The position numbers were made by a program, and so were the translations under genes. Positions 1 through 5,374 of a stretch of 5,374 nucleotides of DNA are shown piece after piece. This stretch comes from Bacteroidetes bacterium QS_8_68_15 (GTDB taxonomy: Bacteria > Bacteroidota > Rhodothermia > Rhodothermales > Salinibacteraceae): assembly GCA_003023245.1 (NCBI GenBank), contig PXTR01000148.1:1-5374 (forward strand), written 5' to 3'. The first letter of the stretch is position 1. Every line of letters begins with the position of its first letter. The notes beneath the pieces are model-generated. The model was not told where the DNA came from. It ran no database searches and was given only the letters and a program-made list of their open reading frames with translations.

Positions 1-24
1 TACGTCCACATCGGCTACCTGTAG
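1..24 (+). CDS. C-terminal tail of an upstream gene (partial)
   Basis: The first frame reads seven codons and then TAG at 22-24, giving the C-terminal residues YVHIGYL. All seven codons end in G or C, which matches the strong third-position bias of the confirmed genes here. The next 139 bases lose that pattern. I infer that this is the very end of a plus-strand gene that starts left of the window. Seven residues are too few to assign a family, and a chance open stretch of this length cannot be excluded. Confidence 0.4.
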   Translation, partial: YVHIGYL

Positions 25-95
25 TGTCCTGAGCTACGGAGGTAGGCATGAGCCCTTACCGAAGACCGGAAGAAAGTCAGAGAGATACAGAGCAT

Positions 96-120
96 GTTAG
101 CAGGTTTGCGTCCTGCTCAC
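96..120 (+). other. Imperfect hairpin in the leader before the epimerase gene
   Basis: Bases 99-104 (AGCAGG) pair with 112-117 (CCTGCT) around a 7-base loop. After one T/C mismatch, two more pairs (96-97 with 119-120) extend the stem. It lies 72 bases beyond the stop of the presumed upstream gene and 43 bases before the epimerase start. There is no T-run after it, so it is not a classical intrinsic terminator. It could be a weak terminator or a leader structure, or chance. The rest of 25-163 shows no tRNA, rRNA or riboswitch that I recognise. Confidence 0.3.
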
Positions 121-163
121 TTCACCTAATTACCCCCCACGCTCCCGCACCCCTACACCCAAA

Positions 164-1096
164 ATGAAAACCCTCGTCACCGGCGGCGCCGGCTTCATCG
201 GTTCCCACGTCGCCGACGCGCTCCTCGCGGACGGCCACGACGTGCACATTCTCGACGACCTCTCCTCGGGCAAAAAGGCCAATCTGCCCGACGGCGCGAC
301 CTTCCACGAGGCGGCCATCGAATCGGACGATGCGGCGCAGCTCTTCGAGGAAGAGCAGTTCGCGGCGCTCTTCCATCTCGCCGCGCAAATGGACGTGCGC
401 AAATCCGTCGAGGACCCGGTTTTCGACGCGAACATCAACGTGCTGGGCTTCCTGAACCTGATGGAGGCCGGACGCCGCAACGGGCTCGAAAAAGTCGTCT
501 TCTCGTCCACCGGCGGCGCCATTTACGGCGAGCCGGAGTACACGCCGCAGGACGAAGAGCACCCGACCAACCCCATCTCGCCCTACGGCATCACCAAGCT
601 GGTCGCCGAGAAGTACCTTCACTTCTACCACCTCCAGCACGGGCTTCAGTACGTCGCGCTGCGTTACGCCAACGTCTACGGCCCGCGCCAGGACGCCCAC
701 GGCGACGCCGGCGTGGTGGCCATCTTTTCCCGCGCGCTCCTCAGCGGCGAGCAGCCCGAGATCTACGGCGACGGGAAGCAGACGCGCGACTACGTGTTCG
801 TCGAAGACGTGGTGCGCGCCAACGTCGCCGCGCTGGAGCTGGACGAGCCGCAGATCGTCAACGTCGGCACCTCTGAGGAGACGAGCGTCAACGACCTCTT
901 TCACCAGATCCGCGACCTCGCCGGCTCGGACGCCGAGGAAAAGCACGCCGACGCCCGCCCCGGCGAGCAGCAACGCAGCGTCATCGACCCGAGCAAGGCC
1001 GAGCGCGTTCTTCCCGGCGGCTGGACACCCGCGCACCCGCTCAAGGACGGCCTCGCCAAAACCGTCCGCTGGTTCGAAGAACACCCGGATCGGTAG
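164..1096 (+). CDS. NAD-dependent sugar epimerase/dehydratase, GalE-like extended SDR
   Basis: This 310-residue protein is a complete extended short-chain dehydrogenase, a cytosolic enzyme that interconverts nucleotide sugars, most likely a UDP-glucose 4-epimerase. The Rossmann NAD-binding motif TGGAGFIGS is at residues 6-14, and D31-D32 follow the second strand, where an acidic residue favours NAD over NADP. HLAAQMDVRKS (71-81), SSTGGAIYG (114-122) and the catalytic YxxxK (Y141, K145) follow in the usual order. RYANVYGPRQ (167-176) and GDGKQTRDYVFVEDV (202-216) form the substrate-side signature, close to the short GalE-like proteins of about 310 residues found in Thermus and Bacillus. The ATG at 164 places the glycine motif at the normal distance from the N terminus. 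The leader is C-rich with no Shine-Dalgarno. Substrate specificity (UDP-Glc, UDP-GlcNAc, or a dehydratase on another sugar) cannot be fixed from sequence, so I give no symbol. No sugar or polysaccharide gene lies beside it in the window; scpA follows after 49 bases. Confidence 0.93.
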   Translation: MKTLVTGGAGFIGSHVADALLADGHDVHILDDLSSGKKANLPDGATFHEAAIESDDAAQLFEEEQFAALFHLAAQMDVRKSVEDPVFDANINVLGFLNLMEAGRRNGLEKVVFSSTGGAIYGEPEYTPQDEEHPTNPISPYGITKLVAEKYLHFYHLQHGLQYVALRYANVYGPRQDAHGDAGVVAIFSRALLSGEQPEIYGDGKQTRDYVFVEDVVRANVAALELDEPQIVNVGTSEETSVNDLFHQIRDLAGSDAEEKHADARPGEQQRSVIDPSKAERVLPGGWTPAHPLKDGLAKTVRWFEEHPDR

Positions 1097-1121
1097 GCGC
1101 TCTTCGAGCGCGAAGGTGGGG

Positions 1122-1134
1122 AAGGGGAGAGGGG
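1122..1134 (+). promoter_or_regulatory. Purine-rich ribosome-binding region of scpA
   Basis: A run of A and G only (AAGGGGAGAGGGG) ends 11 bases before the ATG at 1146. It is the only purine-rich, Shine-Dalgarno-like stretch placed before an established start in this window. It favours the ATG at 1146 over the upstream in-frame GTG at 1116, which would add ten residues not typical of ScpA. An ATG directly followed by TAG (1135-1140) lies between it and the gene start. Confidence 0.35.
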
Positions 1135-1145
1135 ATGTAGTTTTG

Positions 1146-1946
1146 ATGTACCACGTCGAGCTGGAGCAATTCGAGGGGCCGCTGGACCTCTTGCTGTTCT
1201 TCGTGCGGCGCGACGAGGTGGACGTTTACGACATTCCCATCGCGCGCATCACAGACGAATTTCTCGACTACGTTCGCCTGATGGAGGAGATCGACCTCGA
1301 CGGGGTGGGCGACTTCATCTACATGGCAGCCCTGCTCGTGCGCATCAAGGCGCGGATGCTGCTGCCGCAAGAGGAGGAGGGAACCGAGGAAACCGAAGAG
1401 GACCCGCGCCGCGAGCTGGTCGAGCGCCTGATGGAGTACGTGCGTTTCAAGGAAGCCTCCGAGCAGCTCTCGGGCCGCCACGCGCGCCGGGCTGACCGCT
1501 TCACGCGCGGCCACGCCGCCGCGGTTGAGGAGGAGCGCTACGGCGAGCGCACGGAGGTCGAGATCGACGCCTCCGTCTACGACCTGATCGACGCGCTCGG
1601 CGGCATTCTCATCGACGAGCCGGAGGCCGAGGAGCCGTCCTTCGACGTCGAACCCTTCGAGCACACCGTCGAGGAACAGCAGGCGTTCGTGCTGCGCGAG
1701 GTGCGCACGGGACGACGCACGGCGTTTCGCGCGCTCGTGCGCGACGAGTCGGATGCGTTCGTGATCGCGACGTTTCTGGCCGTGCTCGAACTGGCGCGCC
1801 AGCGGCAGGTGCGGCTTCTGCTGGAGGAGGGCGCGGCGGCGTCGTTTTTCGTCGAAGGGCGCCGTTCGCCCGAGGAGCCGCCGCCGCCGCAGCAGGAGCC
1901 GGAGACGCTGACGAACGGCGCGTCTAACGGGCACGCCGGCGCGTGA
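1146..1946 (+). CDS. scpA: Segregation and condensation protein A (ScpA, kleisin)
   Basis: ScpA is the kleisin subunit of the bacterial SMC-ScpAB condensin. It bridges the two SMC heads, recruits a ScpB dimer, and acts on the nucleoid in chromosome compaction and segregation. The 266 residues begin with the family hallmark: MYHVELEQFEGPLDLLLFFV (1-20) is followed by the helical N-terminal domain that binds the SMC neck, including DIPIARITDEFLDYV (29-43) and AALLVRIKARMLLPQEEE (61-78). Residues 75-87 are acidic; the middle segment to about 175 is where ScpB binds in the family. The C-terminal winged helix, which contacts the SMC head, is seen at about 190-227 (VIATFLAVLELARQRQVRLLLEE at 206-228). 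A Pro/Gln/Glu- and Gly/Asn-rich tail (241-266) extends past the usual end, compared with about 250 residues in Bacillus. I chose ATG 1146 because the conserved YxVxLExFEGPLDLLL motif normally starts right at the N terminus. It is followed by scpB, its obligate partner. Confidence 0.96.
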   Translation: MYHVELEQFEGPLDLLLFFVRRDEVDVYDIPIARITDEFLDYVRLMEEIDLDGVGDFIYMAALLVRIKARMLLPQEEEGTEETEEDPRRELVERLMEYVRFKEASEQLSGRHARRADRFTRGHAAAVEEERYGERTEVEIDASVYDLIDALGGILIDEPEAEEPSFDVEPFEHTVEEQQAFVLREVRTGRRTAFRALVRDESDAFVIATFLAVLELARQRQVRLLLEEGAAASFFVEGRRSPEEPPPPQQEPETLTNGASNGHAGA

Positions 1947-2037
1947 TGCGTGTTGCGTACGGCGAAGCGCTGCAACCCTTTGCCGACCGATCCGTTGCGT
2001 CAAAATAAGCATTGCGAACTCACGACCTGCCCCGGCG

Positions 2038-2844
2038 ATGGAGCACGGAACGGCCGCCGACGTTTCTTCGGAGCATGAACAGCAGGGGACCGCGGAAAAC
2101 GACCGTCCATCCGAGGGGGGCGAGCAAGACGAGCGCCGTCTGCGCCGCGCCGTCGAAGCGCTGATCTTCGCCTCCGACGAGCCGGTGGTGCCGACCCGCC
2201 TCGCCGAGGTATTTGCCGAAGTCACCGGCCGCTCCGCGCCGGACGCCGACGCCGTCGCGGCCGTCGTCGAGCGCATCAACGCCGCGTACGCCGAGGACGG
2301 TCGCCCCTTTCGGATCGAGAAGTGGGGGGGCGGCTTCCAGATGGCGACTCACGAAGAGTGGGCGCCGTTCGTCAAGACGCTCCTGGCCGGGCCGCGGCAG
2401 CAGAGCCTCTCGCGCTCGCTGTCGGAGACGCTCGCGGTGGTGGCCTACCGCCAGCCGGTCACGCGCCCGGAGGTCGACTTCATCCGCGGCGTCAGCGCCG
2501 ACTACGCGCTGCGCAAGCTCATGGAACTGGAGCTAATCGACGTGCAGGGCCGCAGCGACTCGCTGGGGCGCCCACTGCTCTACGGGACGACCGAGCACTT
2601 CCTCGACGAGTTCGGCCTGGCCGACCTGGAGGACCTGCCGTCGCTCCGCGAGGTCGAAGAGCTGCTCGACGACCCGAATTTCAACGAAGAGCGTGCCAAG
2701 CTCCTCCAGCTGCGCCGCGAAGAAGACGCCGCTCCGGAAGACGCCGCTCCGGAAGACGCCGCTCCGGAAGACGCCGCTCCGGAAGACGCCGCCGCGGAGA
2801 ACGATGCTGTCGAATCCGACGACGCCTCCGCTGACGAACCGTAG
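2038..2844 (+). CDS. scpB: Segregation and condensation protein B (ScpB) with acidic repeat tail
   Basis: ScpB is the kite subunit of SMC-ScpAB. It forms a dimer that wraps the ScpA linker and regulates the SMC ATPase. The 268-residue protein has two winged-helix domains. The first runs from about 33 to 110, with LRRAVEALIFASDEPV (35-50) and FRIEKWGGGFQMAT (91-104). The second, about 115-190, carries the best-conserved block, LSETLAVVAYRQPVTRPEV (128-146), then IRGVSADYALRKLMELELI (149-167) and GRPLLYGTTEHFLDEFGL (177-194). Both ends exceed the family norm of about 190-200 residues: a polar acidic N-terminal extension of about 32 residues, and a C-terminal tail with the tandem EDAAP repeat (229-253) and further Asp/Glu-rich sequence. 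No other in-frame ATG is available near 2038, and no Shine-Dalgarno precedes it. It lies 91 bases after scpA, in the standard order. The function is firm; the role of the tails is unknown. Confidence 0.96.
   Translation: MEHGTAADVSSEHEQQGTAENDRPSEGGEQDERRLRRAVEALIFASDEPVVPTRLAEVFAEVTGRSAPDADAVAAVVERINAAYAEDGRPFRIEKWGGGFQMATHEEWAPFVKTLLAGPRQQSLSRSLSETLAVVAYRQPVTRPEVDFIRGVSADYALRKLMELELIDVQGRSDSLGRPLLYGTTEHFLDEFGLADLEDLPSLREVEELLDDPNFNEERAKLLQLRREEDAAPEDAAPEDAAPEDAAPEDAAAENDAVESDDASADEP
2722..2796 (+). repeat. 15-bp tandem repeat, five copies, inside scpB
   Basis: The unit GAAGACGCCGCTCCG occurs four times without a mismatch (2722-2781), followed by a fifth copy that differs at two bases (2782-2796). 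The unit is a multiple of three and in frame with scpB, so it encodes EDAAP four times and then EDAAA. Identical DNA, including synonymous positions, points to recent expansion by slippage or unequal recombination rather than old protein-level conservation. Copy-number change would alter tail length without breaking the reading frame. Confidence 0.95.
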
Positions 2845-2882
2845 GGGCACGTCGTGCTCGCGCAAAAACATCCGACCGCCCG

Positions 2883-3635
2883 ATGCCGCAACAAACCGAG
2901 CGCATCCCGCCCGAGGGGATGCGCATCAACAAGTACATCGCGCACTGCGGCGTCACTTCGCGCCGCAAGGCCGACACGCTCGTCGAGGAGGGCGAGGTGC
3001 GCCTCAACGGCGAGCGCGTCAGCGAGCACGGCGTGAAGGTGCAATCCGGCGACCGCGTCGAGGTGAGCGGCCGGCGCATCTCGCTCGACCCGCTGTCGCA
3101 CTTCCTCCTCAACAAGGACAAGGACACCATTTCCACCACCGACGACCCGAAGGGCCGCGACACCGTGCTCGACCTGCTGCGGGGCGTCTCGCAAGACGAG
3201 AAGGAGGGCCTGTTTCCCGTCGGCCGCCTCGATCGCAACACCACCGGCGCGCTGCTGGTGACCAACGACGGCGACCTGGCGCACCGCCTGATGCACCCGC
3301 GCTACGAGATCGAAAAGGTCTACTTCGTGCGCGCTCGCTCGACCGTCAAGCCGCACCAGCTCGACGCCCTCCGCCGCGGCGTGGAGCTCGACGACGACCC
3401 CGCCGCCGCCGACCACGCCGCCTACGCCGGCGGCACCAAGAGCGAAATCGTCCTCGTGCTCCACGAAGGCCGCAACCGCCAGGTGCGCCGCATGATGGAG
3501 ACGCTGGGCCACGACGTGGTGCACCTGGAGCGTACCGGCTACGCCGGCCTCACCACCGAAGGCCTGCGCCGCGGCGAGTGGCGCCGCCTCGACGAGCACG
3601 AGGTGAGCGCCCTGCGCACGCTCGTGAGCCTGTAA
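2883..3635 (+). CDS. rluB: 23S rRNA pseudouridine synthase, RsuA/RluB family
   Basis: This enzyme isomerises a specific uridine in rRNA to pseudouridine; in RluB this is U2605 of 23S rRNA (E. coli numbering). The 250 residues are the length of Bacillus homologues. An S4 RNA-binding domain occupies about 13-62 (MRINKYIAHCGVTSRRKAD at 13-31, EEGEVRLNGERV at 35-46). The catalytic domain follows, with the signature FPVGRLDRNTTGALLVTNDG (111-130), in which D117 is the expected catalytic aspartate. EKVYFVRA (144-151) and HEGRNRQVRRMMETLGH (194-210) are the other family blocks. The start could also be the in-frame ATG at 2919 (residue 13), which begins exactly at the S4 domain. I keep 2883 as the longer choice because many family members have a short N-terminal lead; neither has a convincing Shine-Dalgarno. 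It follows scpB by 38 bases, the scpA-scpB-rluB order seen in many bacteria. RluB fits better than RsuA (16S) or RluE/F on this context, but target specificity is inferred. Confidence 0.92.
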   Translation: MPQQTERIPPEGMRINKYIAHCGVTSRRKADTLVEEGEVRLNGERVSEHGVKVQSGDRVEVSGRRISLDPLSHFLLNKDKDTISTTDDPKGRDTVLDLLRGVSQDEKEGLFPVGRLDRNTTGALLVTNDGDLAHRLMHPRYEIEKVYFVRARSTVKPHQLDALRRGVELDDDPAAADHAAYAGGTKSEIVLVLHEGRNRQVRRMMETLGHDVVHLERTGYAGLTTEGLRRGEWRRLDEHEVSALRTLVSL

Positions 3636-3669
3636 ATAACCCAAGTTTTGAGGTATGGCGAAAACCAAT

Positions 3670-3744
3670 CAAACCAGCGTGTCATCCCGCACTTGATGCG
3701 GCGCCGCGAAGCAAGTGCTCCTGGGGCGGATCTCCCTCGGTTTG
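3670..3744. repeat. Nested palindromic, REP-like intergenic element
   Basis: Several inverted repeats share nearly the same centre: CAAACC (3670-3675) with GGTTTG (3739-3744), ATCC (3684-3687) with GGAT (3728-3731), GCACTTG (3689-3695) with CAAGTGC (3712-3718), and the inner palindrome GCGGCGCCGC (3698-3707). A competing small hairpin, CCGCA-CTTGA-TGCGG (3687-3701), overlaps the left arm. The text GTCATCCCGCACTTGATGCGG resembles, from memory, a dispersed extragenic repeat found in several bacterial phyla. The element lies 34 bases after the rluB stop and may end or stabilise that transcript. Only one copy is visible here, so calling it a dispersed repeat is inference. Confidence 0.55.
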
Positions 3745-3770
3745 GCTGCCAATAATCCGAATGAGATTCC

Positions 3771-3814
3771 GAAGGCTTTCGTTTCACGGTCGCCTTTTTC
3801 CACGAAGAACCTTC
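3771..3814 (+). other. Imperfect hairpin between rluB and guaB
   Basis: GAAGG (3771-3775) pairs with CCTTC (3810-3814), and TTTCGT (3777-3782) pairs with ACGAAG (3802-3807) with one G-T pair. A small internal loop separates the two stems and a 19-base loop containing a run of five T closes the hairpin. It has no T-run after the 3' arm, so terminator function is not supported in the plus direction. It could be a guaB leader structure or chance. I see no purine-riboswitch pattern. Confidence 0.25.
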
Positions 3815-3837
3815 CCCCTTTACCCTTTCACCTTCAA
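3810..3837. repeat. Degenerate heptamer tandem repeat upstream of guaB
   Basis: Four consecutive 7-base units read CCTTCCC, CCTTTAC, CCTTTCA and CCTTCAA, with consensus CCTTYMM. The pyrimidine-rich array ends 20 bases before the guaB ATG, so it sits in the probable leader or promoter region. The units differ from one another at two or three bases, so this is an old or weak array and may simply reflect pyrimidine-rich composition. The C-rich leader just before the epimerase gene shows no such period. Confidence 0.45.
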
Positions 3838-3857
3838 CCCGAAACCGCGAAGCTGCT

Positions 3858-5374
3858 ATGCCAACGACCGAGCCGGACGTTCCCGCCCGCCCGAAGCAAC
3901 CGAAAACCAACGGCCAGTTTCAGGCTGAAGACCGCATCCGCACCGCGCCGGGGCTTACCTACGACGACGTGCTGCTGGTGCCGGATCGATCGGACCTCAT
4001 GCCGCGCGAGGCGGATACGAGCTCGCAACTCACGCCGAACATTCGGCTGAACGCGCCAATCCTGTCGGCGGCGATGGACACGGTGACCGAATCGGAGCTG
4101 GCAATTGCCATCGCGCGCGAGGGCGGGGCCGGCGTCATCCACAAAAACATGAGCATCATGAACCAGGCCGCCGAGGTGCGCCGCGTGAAGCGCTCGGAGA
4201 GCGGCATGATTCAGGACCCGATCACCCTCTCCCCGGAGAGCAGCGTCCGCGAGGCCGACGCCATGATGGCGCGCCACTCCATCGGCGGCATTCCCGTCGT
4301 GGATGCGGATCACCGCCTCGTCGGCATCGTCACCAACCGCGACCTGCGCTTCGAAACCAACGGCGACCGCGCGCTGCGCGACATGATGACCGTCGACGGC
4401 CTCGTGACCGTCGAGATGGGCACCACGCTGGAGCAAGCCGAGCAGATTCTCCAGGAGCACAAAATCGAAAAGCTTCCCGTCACCGACGAGGCGGGCATGC
4501 TCGAAGGACTCATCACGTTCAAGGACATCCAGAAAAAGAAGAAATTTCCCGACGCCTGCAAGGACGAACACGGCCGCCTGCGCACCGGCGCGGCCGTGGG
4601 CGTGACCGACGACCTGATGGAGCGCGTGGAGGCGCTTGTGGAGGTGGACGTGGACTTCGTCGCCCTCGACAGCGCGCACGGCCACTCCACAGGCGTTCTG
4701 AAGGCCGTCGAACGCATCGCCGGCCACTACCCCGACCTCGACGTGGTCGCCGGCAACGTCGGCACCGCCGAGGGCACACACGCCCTCATCGACGCCGGCG
4801 CGGATTGCGTGAAGGCCGGCATTGGGCCGGGGTCGATTTGCACCACGCGCGTGGTCGCCGGCGTCGGGGTGCCGCAGCTCACGGCGGTGATGCAGTGCGC
4901 CGCGGCGGGGGCGGAGCGCGGCGTCCCCGTCATCGCCGACGGCGGAATCAAGCAGACGGGCGACATTCCGAAAGCGCTCGCCGCCGGGGCGGGCGCGGTC
5001 ATGATCGGGTCGCTCTTTGCCAGCGTGGAGGAAAGTCCCGGCGAGACGGTCATCTACGAGGGGCGCAAGTACAAGACGTACCGCGGCATGGGCTCGGTCG
5101 GGGCGATGGAGGAGGGGGCGAAGGACCGCTACTTCCAGGACGACCATGAGCAGAGCTTTCAGGACGTGGAGGACGACTTGAGCACGCTCGTGCCGGAGGG
5201 CATCGAGGGGCGCGTCCCGTACAGCGGCACGCTCGGGGAGGTCGTCTACCAGATGACCGGCGGCCTGCGCGCGGCGATGGGCTACTGCGGCAGTCCGACC
5301 GTCGAAGCGCTGCGCGAGGAGGCGCAGTTCGTGCGCGTCACGGCGGCGGGCCAGCGCGAGAGCCACCCGCACGA
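3858..5374 (+). CDS. guaB: Inosine-5'-monophosphate dehydrogenase (partial, 3' end cut)
   Basis: GuaB oxidises IMP to XMP with NAD, the committed step of guanine nucleotide synthesis, in the cytosol as a homotetramer. The window encodes 505 residues in frame and ends two bases into the next codon. [16 protein letters not shown] (32-47) opens the TIM barrel, then [10 protein letters not shown] (69-78). Two CBS domains, the adenine/guanine nucleotide sensors, are inserted at about 115-230 ([23 protein letters not shown] at 141-163, [24 protein letters not shown] at 201-224). AGNVGTAEG (298-306), [11 protein letters not shown] with catalytic C328 (321-331), ADGGIK (360-365), YRGMGS (408-413) and the flap RYFQ (R424, Y425) are all present. 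The last visible residues, QRESHPH, match the family's near-terminal segment, so only about 10-20 residues are missing. The ATG at 3858 gives a polar N-terminal extension of roughly 22 residues relative to E. coli GuaB; no closer in-frame ATG precedes the conserved start. It is probably transcribed separately from rluB given the 222-base gap. Confidence 0.97.
   Translation, partial: MPTTEPDVPARPKQPKTNGQFQAEDRIRTAPGLTYDDVLLVPDRSDLMPREADTSSQLTPNIRLNAPILSAAMDTVTESELAIAIAREGGAGVIHKNMSIMNQAAEVRRVKRSESGMIQDPITLSPESSVREADAMMARHSIGGIPVVDADHRLVGIVTNRDLRFETNGDRALRDMMTVDGLVTVEMGTTLEQAEQILQEHKIEKLPVTDEAGMLEGLITFKDIQKKKKFPDACKDEHGRLRTGAAVGVTDDLMERVEALVEVDVDFVALDSAHGHSTGVLKAVERIAGHYPDLDVVAGNVGTAEGTHALIDAGADCVKAGIGPGSICTTRVVAGVGVPQLTAVMQCAAAGAERGVPVIADGGIKQTGDIPKALAAGAGAVMIGSLFASVEESPGETVIYEGRKYKTYRGMGSVGAMEEGAKDRYFQDDHEQSFQDVEDDLSTLVPEGIEGRVPYSGTLGEVVYQMTGGLRAAMGYCGSPTVEALREEAQFVRVTAAGQRESHPH

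Noticed and set aside
60..80. Resemblance of the ACCGGAAG text to the SRP RNA tetraloop region
   Set aside because: The flanking bases do not form the conserved SRP helix and asymmetric loop, so the match is only a short chance string.
122..1084. Long open frame on the minus strand across the epimerase gene
   Set aside because: It mirrors the plus-strand gene, has low-complexity Arg/Val/Gly/Leu-rich content and no recognisable domain. High G/C third-position bias keeps the antisense frame open.
1952..1976. Hairpin GTTGC/GCAAC after scpA as a terminator
   Set aside because: The stem has only five pairs with a 15-base loop and no T-run, and termination between scpA and scpB would be unexpected.
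1980..2008. Possible promoter before scpB (TTGCCG, 17 bases, AAATAA)
   Set aside because: The -10-like part matches a consensus poorly, and the lineage probably uses a different promoter consensus. The gap is short enough for scpB to be read through from scpA.
1041..2279. 412-codon open frame on the minus strand over scpA and the start of scpB
   Set aside because: It is antisense to two clearly identified genes and crosses their intergenic gap; its product is Arg/Ala-rich with no family motif.
2580..3668. Minus-strand open frame across scpB and rluB
   Set aside because: Part of it is the reverse reading of the 15-bp repeat (Ser/Gly/Ala runs); both plus-strand genes have full family motifs, so this is a shadow.
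2693..3928. 411-codon plus-strand frame overlapping rluB
   Set aside because: It is out of frame with scpB and rluB, starts inside scpB with repeated KTPLR, and is then Arg/Pro/Ala-rich, typical of a frame-shifted reading of GC-rich genes.
3834..5372. 512-codon minus-strand frame opposite guaB
   Set aside because: The plus strand encodes IMP dehydrogenase with every catalytic motif; the antisense product is His/Ala/Asp/Val-rich with no domain.

Overview
This is an ordinary chromosomal housekeeping region from a GC-rich bacterium, with all genes on the plus strand. In order it holds the last codons of an unknown upstream gene, a GalE-like NAD-dependent sugar epimerase, scpA, scpB, an RluB-type 23S rRNA pseudouridine synthase, and a guaB (IMP dehydrogenase) that runs off the right edge a few codons before its expected end. 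The genes have strong G/C third-position bias and acidic proteins. Most starts have no Shine-Dalgarno sequence. Together these point, by inference only, to the Bacteroidota/Rhodothermota side of the tree, perhaps a Salinibacter- or Rhodothermus-like member of Rhodothermia. I cannot name a species.

Layout: positions 1-163 hold a probable gene tail, then a non-coding leader with one imperfect hairpin and a C-rich stretch before the epimerase. The epimerase (164-1096) is followed after 49 bases by scpA (1146-1946), after 91 bases by scpB (2038-2844), and after 38 bases by rluB (2883-3635). These short gaps suggest one transcription unit, at least from scpA to rluB, a gene order also known from Bacillus and many other bacteria. 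scpB carries an in-frame 15-bp tandem repeat that gives it an acidic Ala/Pro/Glu/Asp tail. The 222-base gap 3636-3857 is the only sizeable intergenic region. It contains a nested dyad-symmetric element of about 75 bp that resembles a dispersed REP-like repeat, then an imperfect hairpin, then a degenerate heptamer (CCTTYMM) array just before guaB.

Function: ScpA and ScpB are the kleisin and kite subunits that load onto SMC to form bacterial condensin for chromosome compaction and segregation. SMC itself is not in the window. RluB modifies 23S rRNA, and GuaB makes the committed step to guanine nucleotides. The epimerase probably supplies nucleotide sugars for polysaccharide or envelope synthesis. 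I found no sign of a defence system, mobile element, CRISPR array or other new multigene system. The points worth a second look are the repeat structures in scpB and upstream of guaB.
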